Below, piece after piece: positions 42,643 to 49,897 of a stretch of 61,199 nt of DNA. The DNA is taken from the NCBI GenBank assembly GCA_036336695.1, contig JAYZFQ010000008.1, positions 1 through 61,199 of the forward strand, read 5' to 3'. This DNA is from GCA-2729515 sp036336695 (lineage in GTDB: Bacteria; Myxococcota_A; UBA9160; SMWR01). A program made the translations under genes and the position numbers. The notes beneath the pieces are model-generated. The model was not told the DNA's origin. It was given only the letters and a program-made list of their open reading frames with translations, and did no database searches. Positions within the stretch are counted from its first letter, which is position 1, and each line of letters starts with the position of its first letter.

Positions 42643-43848
42643 TCAGCGTGCGGCGCCGGTGCGTCGCAGCGCCTCGATTTCCGGGGCTTCGAACCCGGAT
42701 TCGGCGAGGATTTCGTCGGTGTGTTCGCCCATGCGTGGCGCGTGGCGGCGCAGGGTCGCGGGAGTGCGCTGGTAGCGGACCGGGTGACGCAGATAGCGCG
42801 TCACGGCTCCGAAACGCGGGTCCTCGATCTCGGGTGCGGTGTCGTTGTGGTCGACCTGGGGGTCGTCCAGAAACGCGTCGACGTCGTAGACCGGTGCAAA
42901 CGGAGCGCCTTGTTCCCGCGCGTGCTCGATCAATTCTTGGGTCGGCCACTTGCAGATTTCCGCTTCCAGGAGTTCTGCGAATTCCCGGTAGTGGACGAAG
43001 CGCGCCGCCATGCTCGAGAAGCGTTCGTCGTCGGCGAGGGACTCGAGACCGAGCACTCGGCAGATCCCCTCGAACTGGGAGTCCTGGAGCACGATTCCCA
43101 CGACATGACCGTCTGCCGTTGCGAAGGTGCGGAAGACGTCCTGGGCGCCCGGCGCGTCGGTCGAGAGGTCCGGGTAGCTCCGCGGCATCATCGCGTCGGG
43201 CAGGTTGAACGCGGCGAAGGCGTCGAGCATCGGGACTTCGACGCGCTGCCCGAGGCCGTCGCGTTCTCGGGCGAGCAGGGCGGCGAGGATTGCGGACAGG
43301 GCGGTGAGGCCGGACGACTTGTCTGCGACGCTGCTCAACACGAGCCGAGGCGGCCCGTCGCCGCCCTGGGTGGGCATCATGCCACCGAGGGCCTGGATCA
43401 CGTGGTCGTAGGCGGGCAGGGCGGCGTAGGGGCCGTCGGGGCCGAAGCCGTTGATGGAGACGTAGACGAGCCGCGGATTCGACGCGGCGAGTTCTTTCCA
43501 GCCGAGGCCGAGCCGGTCGGTCACGCCGGGACGGAAGTTCTCGACCAGGACATCGGCACGGTCGGCGAGCCGCCGGGCCGCGGCGCGGGCGTCTTCCTTG
43601 GAGAGATCGAGCACGATGCTTCGTTTGTTGCGGTTGAACTGGGAGAGAAAGCCCGAGAAGCCGGGCTCGCGAAACGGTGCGCCCGAGTGGCGGCAGGGGT
43701 CGCCGGTGGGCGGTTCTACCTTGACGACGTCGGCGCCGAGATCCCCCAGGGCCTGGGTGCACACGGGTCCGGAGATCACCGTCGAGAAATCCAGGACGCG
43801 GACCCCGGCGCAGGGGCCCGGGAGGGGGTTCTGGGGCGAATCGGGCAC
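42643..43848 (-). CDS. CaiB/BaiF-family (class III) CoA-transferase
   Basis: A 401-residue CoA-transferase. It starts GVRVLDFSTVISGP, has ADVVKVEPPTGDP, VENFRPGV and the catalytic Asp148 in PAYDHVIQALGG. It moves CoA between carboxylic acids through an aspartyl-CoA anhydride and could activate the acid made from an amine-derived aldehyde. GTG 43848 has no Shine-Dalgarno sequence; TACACC lies 7 nt before it. It is upstream of, and on the same strand as, the amine dehydrogenase operon. Confidence 0.9.
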   Translation of the reverse strand: MPDSPQNPLPGPCAGVRVLDFSTVISGPVCTQALGDLGADVVKVEPPTGDPCRHSGAPFREPGFSGFLSQFNRNKRSIVLDLSKEDARAAARRLADRADVLVENFRPGVTDRLGLGWKELAASNPRLVYVSINGFGPDGPYAALPAYDHVIQALGGMMPTQGGDGPPRLVLSSVADKSSGLTALSAILAALLARERDGLGQRVEVPMLDAFAAFNLPDAMMPRSYPDLSTDAPGAQDVFRTFATADGHVVGIVLQDSQFEGICRVLGLESLADDERFSSMAARFVHYREFAELLEAEICKWPTQELIEHAREQGAPFAPVYDVDAFLDDPQVDHNDTAPEIEDPRFGAVTRYLRHPVRYQRTPATLRRHAPRMGEHTDEILAESGFEAPEIEALRRTGAAR

Positions 43849-43855
43849 GAACCGA

Positions 43856-43861
43856 GGTGTA
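43856..43861 (-). promoter_or_regulatory. Candidate -10 element of the CoA-transferase gene
   Basis: TACACC on the minus strand, 7 nt before GTG 43848, with no ribosome-binding site in between; this suggests a leaderless message. Confidence 0.35.
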
Positions 43862-43991
43862 CGCCGGGGAGCGTGCCGGGGTCAAGGGACCGGCAGCCGA
43901 CCCGGCGAAACGGATTTCTGGGGTGGCGGTCGAATGCGGGCATGAGATGCGTCGTGGAGTTGGTCTAGAATGGCTCCCGACGGAGGTGGCT

Positions 43992-44702
43992 TTGCTCGAG
44001 GGCCTGCAACAGCTGATCGATCTTCAGCAGATCGACGACGAACTCGACGCCGCAGCCGCCGAGCGGGGAGCCTTGCCGGACCGGCGGGTGCAGCTCGCGG
44101 CGGAGCGGGAAGCTGCCGAGCAGCGCGTTGTAGCGGCGGTTGCGAGCCAGCAGGAGGCGGAACAAGCGCAGCGCGCTGCCGAGGTCGAGCTGGCGGACAA
44201 GGAGGCCCTCGTCGCGAAGCTGGAAGGCCAACAGTTCCAGGTCAAGAGCAACGAAGCCTACAGCGCACTGCTCCGGGAGATCGAAGAAGCCCGCGCGGGG
44301 ATCTCCGGGGCGGAAACGACCATCCTGGAAGCGATGGAAAACATCGAGGCTGCCGGGGCGGCGCGCGAGCGCTCCGAGGAAGAGGCCAAGGCGGTGTTCG
44401 AGCGTGTCAGTACGGCGGAGGGTCAGCTCGACACGCGGGAGAAGGAACTCGGGGTGCGCGAAGAGCAGCAGAGCGCGGCCCGAGTCGAACTCTGTACCCA
44501 GGTGCCGGGCGAAATGCTTTCCCAGTACGAGCGCATCGCGGGCAGCCGCCGGCCGGCGGTGGCGATGGTGCGCCAGGAGATTTGCCAGGGGTGCCGCACC
44601 ACCATCCCGCCCCAACTCCACGTGGAGCTGCTGCGCATGGCGGCGGTGATCACCTGCACCCACTGTCGGCGCATTCTCGTCCCCGAACCCTCGGTGAAAT
44701 GA
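43992..44702 (+). CDS. Coiled-coil zinc-ribbon protein (CT398-like)
   Basis: A 236-residue protein. A long charged coiled coil covers residues 1-180 (LEGLQQLIDLQQIDDELDAA onward), then a C-terminal C4 zinc ribbon follows with CQGCRTTIPPQ and CTHCRRIL. Proteins of this shape are common in bacteria, and their role is poorly defined (nucleic-acid or secretion-related binding has been proposed). TTG 43992 is preferred because GGAGG lies 5 nt upstream; GTG 43986 and ATG 43947 are in frame. TAGAAT at 43966-43971 may be its -10. Confidence 0.8.
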   Translation: MLEGLQQLIDLQQIDDELDAAAAERGALPDRRVQLAAEREAAEQRVVAAVASQQEAEQAQRAAEVELADKEALVAKLEGQQFQVKSNEAYSALLREIEEARAGISGAETTILEAMENIEAAGAARERSEEEAKAVFERVSTAEGQLDTREKELGVREEQQSAARVELCTQVPGEMLSQYERIAGSRRPAVAMVRQEICQGCRTTIPPQLHVELLRMAAVITCTHCRRILVPEPSVK

Positions 44703-44866
44703 CGTCAAACCGGGGGGTTGGGGGATTGAGCTGCGGCTGTCTCGCCGGCCTTCCCGGGTCCCGAAATATTACGAAACCCGCAATGATTTCAGAGCCTTAG
44801 GGTATTTCCCCGACGGAGCTCTCCGCGCCTCTGGGCCGGGCCGCCATGCTATTCTGGACGAGTTGG

Positions 44867-44889
44867 GGGCCGAAGCACCGCTTCGGCCC
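44867..44889 (+). other. Perfect 10-bp hairpin in the leader of the TPR-zincin gene
   Basis: GGGCCGAAGC-ACC-GCTTCGGCCC, ending 17 nt before ATG 44907. An extended -10-like TGCTATTCT (44847-44855) just upstream would place the hairpin at the very 5' end of the mRNA, where it could protect the transcript or mask the start. No T-run follows, so it is not a standard terminator. The remaining 160 bp of this 204-bp gap shows nothing else I can name. Confidence 0.5.
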
Positions 44890-44906
44890 TTCGTCACTGT
44901 GGAGCC

Positions 44907-45944
44907 ATGGCAAACAACGATCGATACTGGGACTGCCTCGACCACGCGATGGAGGCTTCACACGGCGGGCGAACCGACGAGGCCCTGGCGTGGCTGGACG
45001 AAGCCCTGCGCGCCCACCCCGAAGGTGCCGAGGCCCACAATGGCCGCGGCGAGATCCTCTGGGAGGAGGGCAAGATCGACGAGTCGATGCACGAGTTCGA
45101 GCGCGCCATCCGCGCCGACCCGAAGTTCGTGACGGCCCACCTGAACCGGGCGGAACTGCTCGTGGAGGATCTCTCCGAGTACGAGCAGGCGGTAGCGCTT
45201 TGCGACGAACTGCTCGCGGGGCGGGCGGAACTTCCGCGCCTCGACCGGGCCGCCGAGGGCGAGGTCTACTACCTCAAGGCGAAGGCGGTCTTCTATCTCG
45301 ACGACCTGGAGGGAGCGCTCTTCCTCGTGCGGCGGGCGCTCAAGACCACGGGCGACGTGGGGATCTACCGATCTTTCGAAGGCCAGCTCCTGTTCGAGCT
45401 CGGTCGGTTCGAGGAAGCCCGCCGCTATCTCGAGGCGGCGGCGGCGATGGATCCCGAAGCCGGGCACGCCGTCTACCACCTCGCGCTGGTGCTCGAGCGC
45501 CTGGGTGCAGACGAAGAGGCGGCCGAGGCCTTCGCCCGGGCGAATGCCCTGGATCCCGACCGCTATCCCGTGCCGGTCGAAGTGGACGAGCCCTTCTTCC
45601 GCAAGGCGGCCAGCGAGGCCTTCGAGAACCTGCCGCGCTCGATCCGCGACTACGTCGAGGATCTCCCGGTCCTGATCGAAGATTGGCCCTCTCCCGAGGT
45701 ATTGGCCTGCGAGAGCGTGTCGCCCCAGATCCTGGGAATCTACATCGGGACACCGAGAACCGAGTTGAGCGTCTCGGATCAGCAAGAGGACCTGACGCGC
45801 GTCGTCCTCTTCAAGCGCAACCTCGAAAAGATCTGCCGCGACCGGGACGACCTGGTCGAGCAGATCCAGATCACCGTGCGCCACGAGATCGGCCACCACC
45901 TGGGCCTGTCCGAAGAGGATCTCGACCGCCTGGGACTCGCCTAG
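44907..45944 (+). CDS. TPR-repeat protein fused to a zincin metallopeptidase domain
   Basis: A 345-residue protein. About five tetratricopeptide repeats (residues 1-215) start with EASHGGRTDEALAWLDEALR. The C-terminal 120 residues match the small 'possible zincin' family (PF06262): an N-terminal VEDLPVLIEDWPSPE segment and VRHEIGHHLGLSEEDL with HEIGHH at 326-331. The zincin family is usually a stand-alone protein of about 120 residues, so this is a fusion. Zn and Glu327 suggest peptidase activity, but a substrate is unknown. It ends 34 nt before glcD and no signal peptide is present. Confidence 0.88.
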   Translation: MANNDRYWDCLDHAMEASHGGRTDEALAWLDEALRAHPEGAEAHNGRGEILWEEGKIDESMHEFERAIRADPKFVTAHLNRAELLVEDLSEYEQAVALCDELLAGRAELPRLDRAAEGEVYYLKAKAVFYLDDLEGALFLVRRALKTTGDVGIYRSFEGQLLFELGRFEEARRYLEAAAAMDPEAGHAVYHLALVLERLGADEEAAEAFARANALDPDRYPVPVEVDEPFFRKAASEAFENLPRSIRDYVEDLPVLIEDWPSPEVLACESVSPQILGIYIGTPRTELSVSDQQEDLTRVVLFKRNLEKICRDRDDLVEQIQITVRHEIGHHLGLSEEDLDRLGLA

Positions 45945-45966
45945 GTCGCTCTCGGAAGCTCCCCGG

Positions 45967-45972
45967 TACACT
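45967..45972 (+). promoter_or_regulatory. Candidate -10 element of glcDEF
   Basis: TACACT 6 nt before ATG 45979, with no Shine-Dalgarno sequence between. The spacing fits a leaderless transcript beginning at or next to the A of the ATG. Confidence 0.4.
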
Positions 45973-45978
45973 CCCGCC

Positions 45979-47406
45979 ATGCTCGTCGACGCCTTGCGCG
46001 CGATCGTGGGTGAGGAGGCCTGTCTCGCTCGAGACGAGGAACTGATCGTCTACGAGTGTGATGGGTTGACGCTCGACCCGGAACGCCCCGGCGCGGTGGT
46101 GTTGCCCGCCAACCGCGATGAGGTCGTGGCCGTGGTGAAGGCGTGTCGCGAGGCCGGTACGGCCTTCGTGCCCCGCGGCGCGGGCACCGGGCTCTCGGGA
46201 GGGGCCACACCGCGCGACGGGGCGGTCGTGATCGAGTGCTCTCGACTCGACCGCATCCGCTCGGTGGACGTGGAAAACCGTACCGCCGTCGTCGAGCCCG
46301 GGGTGGTGAACCTGGACCTGACACGGGCCGTGGAGGCCTTCGGTCTTTTTTACGCCCCGGACCCTTCCAGCCAACTGGTCTGCACGCTCGGCGGGAACAT
46401 CGCGGAGAACTCGGGCGGCCCGCACACGTTGAAACACGGGACGACCACCAACCACGTGCTTGCCCTCGAACTCGTGCTGCCCGACGGCGAGGTCGTGCAG
46501 CTGGGTTCTGCCACGGGCGTCGTGCACGGCTACGACCTGGTCGGTGCGGTGGTGGGAAGCGAGGGGACGCTCGGTGTGGTGACTGCCGCGACCGTTCGCT
46601 TGACCCCCGCCCCCGAGCGCGTAGAGACGCTCCTCGCCGTGTTTCCCGACGTCGTCTCCTCGTGCCGTGCGGTGGGGGCCATCGTGCAGAGCGGTCTCGT
46701 GCCCGCTGCGCTCGAAATCGTGGATCGGCGCACCATCGCCGCGGTGGAGGATTCGGTCTATGCCGCCGGGCTGCCGCGGGATGCCGGCGCGGTGCTCATC
46801 GTCGAACTCGACGGCCCCGCTTGCGCGCTCGACCCCCAGGTCGAACGCGTTCGGGAACTCGCGGGGGACGCGGGTGCGACGCGCGTGGAAGTGGCCCGGG
46901 ACGAGGCGGAGCGCCAGCGCTTCTGGCGCGCGCGCAAGGGTGCGTTCGGTGCCATGGGTCGTCTCGCGCCGGACCTCTATGTCCACGACGCGGTGGTGCC
47001 CCGGGCGCGTCTGCCCGAGGTCCTCGAGCAGGTCTGTGCCATCGGCGACCGGTACAACCTGAAACTCGCGAATGTCTTCCACGCGGGGGACGGCAACCTG
47101 CACCCCAATATCTGTTTCGATCGCCGGGATCCCGATGAACTGGAGCGGGTGGTGGCCGCGGGCGAGGAGATCCTGCGTACCTGTGTCGCCGCCGGCGGTG
47201 TCATCACCGGGGAGCACGGCATCGGCTCGGAGAAGCGGGATCACATGGGCCTGGTCTTTCGGGACGCGGACCTGGAGAGCATGCGCTACCTGCGGGCTGC
47301 CTTCGATCCCGATGGCGTCTGCAATCCGGGCAAGGTGTTTCCCTCGACCCGCTTTTGCGCCGAGGCGAATCCCAAGGCGCGCGGCTACGAGCGCGTGCCC
47401 TTCTGA
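45979..47406 (+). CDS. glcD: Glycolate oxidase subunit GlcD (FAD-linked oxidase)
   Basis: A 475-residue FAD-binding oxidase of the glycolate/D-lactate dehydrogenase family. The PCMH-type FAD domain has PRGAGTGLSGGATP and GGNIAENSGGPHTLKHGTT; the C-terminal substrate domain has NVFHAGDGNLHPNICFD and GGVITGEHGIGSEKRD. It oxidises a 2-hydroxy acid to the 2-oxo acid, passing electrons via GlcE/F to the membrane. The stop overlaps the glcE start (TGATG). Confidence 0.92.
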   Translation: MLVDALRAIVGEEACLARDEELIVYECDGLTLDPERPGAVVLPANRDEVVAVVKACREAGTAFVPRGAGTGLSGGATPRDGAVVIECSRLDRIRSVDVENRTAVVEPGVVNLDLTRAVEAFGLFYAPDPSSQLVCTLGGNIAENSGGPHTLKHGTTTNHVLALELVLPDGEVVQLGSATGVVHGYDLVGAVVGSEGTLGVVTAATVRLTPAPERVETLLAVFPDVVSSCRAVGAIVQSGLVPAALEIVDRRTIAAVEDSVYAAGLPRDAGAVLIVELDGPACALDPQVERVRELAGDAGATRVEVARDEAERQRFWRARKGAFGAMGRLAPDLYVHDAVVPRARLPEVLEQVCAIGDRYNLKLANVFHAGDGNLHPNICFDRRDPDELERVVAAGEEILRTCVAAGGVITGEHGIGSEKRDHMGLVFRDADLESMRYLRAAFDPDGVCNPGKVFPSTRFCAEANPKARGYERVPF

Positions 47407-48644
47407 TGCGGCCCTCGATCGCGCCCGATGTGCTTCGCGGGTTGGCCGAGGCCGCGGGGGAACTGGTGGAACACGCCGCCATCGTCGTGGACGACGTCGC
47501 ATTCGGGGCCTCGCTGCGCCCCGCGGATGGCGAAGCCCTCGGTCGCACCCTGGAGGCGTTGTCAGCTGCGCGCATCCCGGTGGTCGTGCGTGGCAACGCG
47601 AGCCGTCTCTGCCTGGGGAATGCGCCGCGGGGGGCCGGCATCCTGCTCGACGTGTCGCGGATCGCAGGGGTGCTCGATTTCGACCCTGGCGAGGGAGTGT
47701 GCCAGGTCCGGGCCGGTACAACGCTTGCCGCCGTCCAGTCGGCGCTTTCCGGGTCCGCCTGGGAACTCCCGCTCGATGCGCCGGGCGACGGGTCGACGGT
47801 GGGCGGTGTGGTCGCGGCCGGCGCCGCCGGGCCCCGTGCCCAGGGCTACGGCGCGCCGCGGGATGTCGTGCTCGGCCTCGAAGTGGTTCTCGCGTCGGGT
47901 GCGCGGACCCGATGTGGGGGTCGCGTCGTGAAGAACGTTACGGGGTACGACCTCTGCAAGCTCTACACGGGAAGCCTCGGTTCCCTCGGCGTCATCGAGG
48001 CGTTGTGGTTGCGCTTGCGACCGCGCCCCGCTGCAGCGCGCGCCGTCGAACTTCACGGACACGGCGTCCCCCAGGGTCTCGCTGCCGTTCGCGAAGCCGC
48101 GCGGAGTCCGGCCAGTCGTGCCGCGTCCCTGGAGTGCGAAGCCCCGGCTTCCGGCGAAGCGTTCCGCCTGGTCGTCGAGCTCGCTGGGGATGCGCCGGTG
48201 GTCGAACGCGAGGCGGAGCGGATGGGAAACGAACTCGGTGTCGTCGAGACAACCGGCGCTGCGCTCGAGGAGGTGCATGGCAACCAGGGCGGAAGGCCCG
48301 GGGAAGCGGGCCTGCGTTTCCGGGTGAGTGTGTTGCCGTCGAAGCTGGCCGCGGTCGTGGCGCGACTCCGCGGTGCGGGCGCTGCTGTCCAGGTGCAGCC
48401 GGGGCGCTCGCTCGTCTACGCCTTCTTCGACGGGACGGACCCCGCGGCTGCCTGGGAGGCGTCGACTGTTGCCGCGCAACTCGGCGAGGGCAGCGCGTTG
48501 CTCGAAGCGGCGCCGACGTCCGCGAAACGGGGTCGCGATGTGTTCGGAGCTCCGGGTGCAGAGATCGCCATCGCGCGTTCCCTGAAGGAACGGTTCGATC
48601 CCCACGGCATCCTGAACCCGGGTCGCTTTGCGGGGTGCCTGTGA
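47406..48644 (+). CDS. glcE: Glycolate oxidase subunit GlcE (FAD-binding)
   Basis: A 412-residue second FAD-binding subunit. The VVVRGNASRLCLG and LDAPGDGSTVGGVVAAGAAG motifs replace those of GlcD, and the substrate domain is shortened. VVKNVTGYDLCKLYTGSLG is characteristic of GlcE. Its ATG overlaps the glcD stop and its stop overlaps the glcF ATG, so all three are translated together. Confidence 0.9.
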   Translation: MRPSIAPDVLRGLAEAAGELVEHAAIVVDDVAFGASLRPADGEALGRTLEALSAARIPVVVRGNASRLCLGNAPRGAGILLDVSRIAGVLDFDPGEGVCQVRAGTTLAAVQSALSGSAWELPLDAPGDGSTVGGVVAAGAAGPRAQGYGAPRDVVLGLEVVLASGARTRCGGRVVKNVTGYDLCKLYTGSLGSLGVIEALWLRLRPRPAAARAVELHGHGVPQGLAAVREAARSPASRAASLECEAPASGEAFRLVVELAGDAPVVEREAERMGNELGVVETTGAALEEVHGNQGGRPGEAGLRFRVSVLPSKLAAVVARLRGAGAAVQVQPGRSLVYAFFDGTDPAAAWEASTVAAQLGEGSALLEAAPTSAKRGRDVFGAPGAEIAIARSLKERFDPHGILNPGRFAGCL

Positions 48645-49885
48645 TGGAGCGCGCCACCGAGGCCCTCGAACGAGCGCTCGATTGCGTCCACTGCGGTCTG
48701 TGCCTGTCGAGCTGTCCGACCTACCGCGCCACGGGGCGGGAACAGTCTTCGCCGCGGGGCCGGATCTACCTGTTCCGAAGCGCTGCCGAGGGGCGCCTTC
48801 CCCTGGACGCGATCGCCGAAGAAGCGGGTCTGTGTCTCGGATGCCGTGGTTGCGAGACGGCCTGTCCCTCGGGCGTCCAGTTCGGACACCTGCTCGAACT
48901 GGTGCGCGCGGAGCTGACCAGCGCGGGCTTGCGTGTGGGTGCGACGGCGCGGCTCGAACGGTTCGTGCTGCAATCGGTGATCCCGGTGCGGCGGCGCCTT
49001 CGTCTGGTCTTCGATCTGCTGGGCGCCTTCCAGGGCGCGCGCTTGGACCGGTGGTTGCGTCGGTGGCTCCCGGGCCGGTTGGGAGAACTGCTCGATTTGC
49101 TCCCCCCGGTGCCCGCCCGGCGACAGCGTCGCGGCCTGCCTGAACGGATTCCGGCGGAGGGGCAGCGCCGTGGAACGGTCGCCCTGTTCACCGGGTGCGT
49201 GATGTCCGAGTTGTTCGCAGACGTCAACGCCGCGACGGCGCGCGTGCTGGCGCGCAACGGTTTCGACGTGCTGGTCCCGCCGCAGCAGTCGTGTTGCGGG
49301 GCCCTCCAGGCTCACGCGGGAGACGAAACCACCGCGCGGAAGCTCGGGCGGGCCAATGCAGACGCCTTTGGCGATGTGACTGCGGTCATTGTGAACTCGG
49401 CCGGCTGCGGTGCGGCATTGCGCGAACTCCCGAACTGGATCGGCGACGCAGGTGCGGATCTCGCCGGGCGCGTGCGAGATGTCTGCGAATTCCTGGACGA
49501 GGTGGGGATGCGGGAACTTCCGAAGCGTATCGAAGCGCGCGTCTGTTACGACGATCCCTGCCACCTCGTTCACGGCCAGGGTGTCGCCGCGGCGCCGCGA
49601 CGCTTGCTGGAAGCAATCCCTGGCGTCGCGTTGGTGGAGCACGCCGAGGCGTCGGCCTGTTGCGGTGCCGCCGGAACCTACAACCTGGTCCAGCCGGCCA
49701 TGTCGCGAGCCGTGCGCGACCGCAAGATCGGTGCCCTCGAGGCTGCTGCTCCCGACATCGTCGCTACGGGGAACCCGGGATGTTTGATGCAGCTCCGTGC
49801 GGGGGTCCGCGAGCGCGGCCTGGAGGCTCGCGTGGTCCACCCCGTCGTGCTTCTCGACGAAGCGGGGGGTGCTGCGACGTCCTGA
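48644..49885 (+). CDS. glcF: Glycolate oxidase iron-sulfur subunit GlcF
   Basis: A 413-residue iron-sulfur protein. Two 4Fe-4S motifs are present: CVHCGLCLSSCPTY (Cys14, 17, 20, 24) and CLGCRGCETACPSG at about residues 65-78. Two CCG domains follow with QQSCCGALQAHAG and ASACCGAAGTYN. It takes electrons from GlcDE to the quinone pool. With GlcD and GlcE it completes a glycolate (or D-lactate/2-hydroxy acid) dehydrogenase. Confidence 0.92.
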   Translation: MERATEALERALDCVHCGLCLSSCPTYRATGREQSSPRGRIYLFRSAAEGRLPLDAIAEEAGLCLGCRGCETACPSGVQFGHLLELVRAELTSAGLRVGATARLERFVLQSVIPVRRRLRLVFDLLGAFQGARLDRWLRRWLPGRLGELLDLLPPVPARRQRRGLPERIPAEGQRRGTVALFTGCVMSELFADVNAATARVLARNGFDVLVPPQQSCCGALQAHAGDETTARKLGRANADAFGDVTAVIVNSAGCGAALRELPNWIGDAGADLAGRVRDVCEFLDEVGMRELPKRIEARVCYDDPCHLVHGQGVAAAPRRLLEAIPGVALVEHAEASACCGAAGTYNLVQPAMSRAVRDRKIGALEAAAPDIVATGNPGCLMQLRAGVRERGLEARVVHPVVLLDEAGGAATS

Positions 49886-49897
49886 CTGGCCCGGCGC

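Noticed and set aside
43857..43985. Longer start of the zinc-ribbon protein from 43857 or 43947
   Set aside because: Both upstream starts lie before or at a TAGAAT box and lack a ribosome-binding site. The extra residues do not fit the coiled coil, while GGAGG is ideally placed for TTG 43992.
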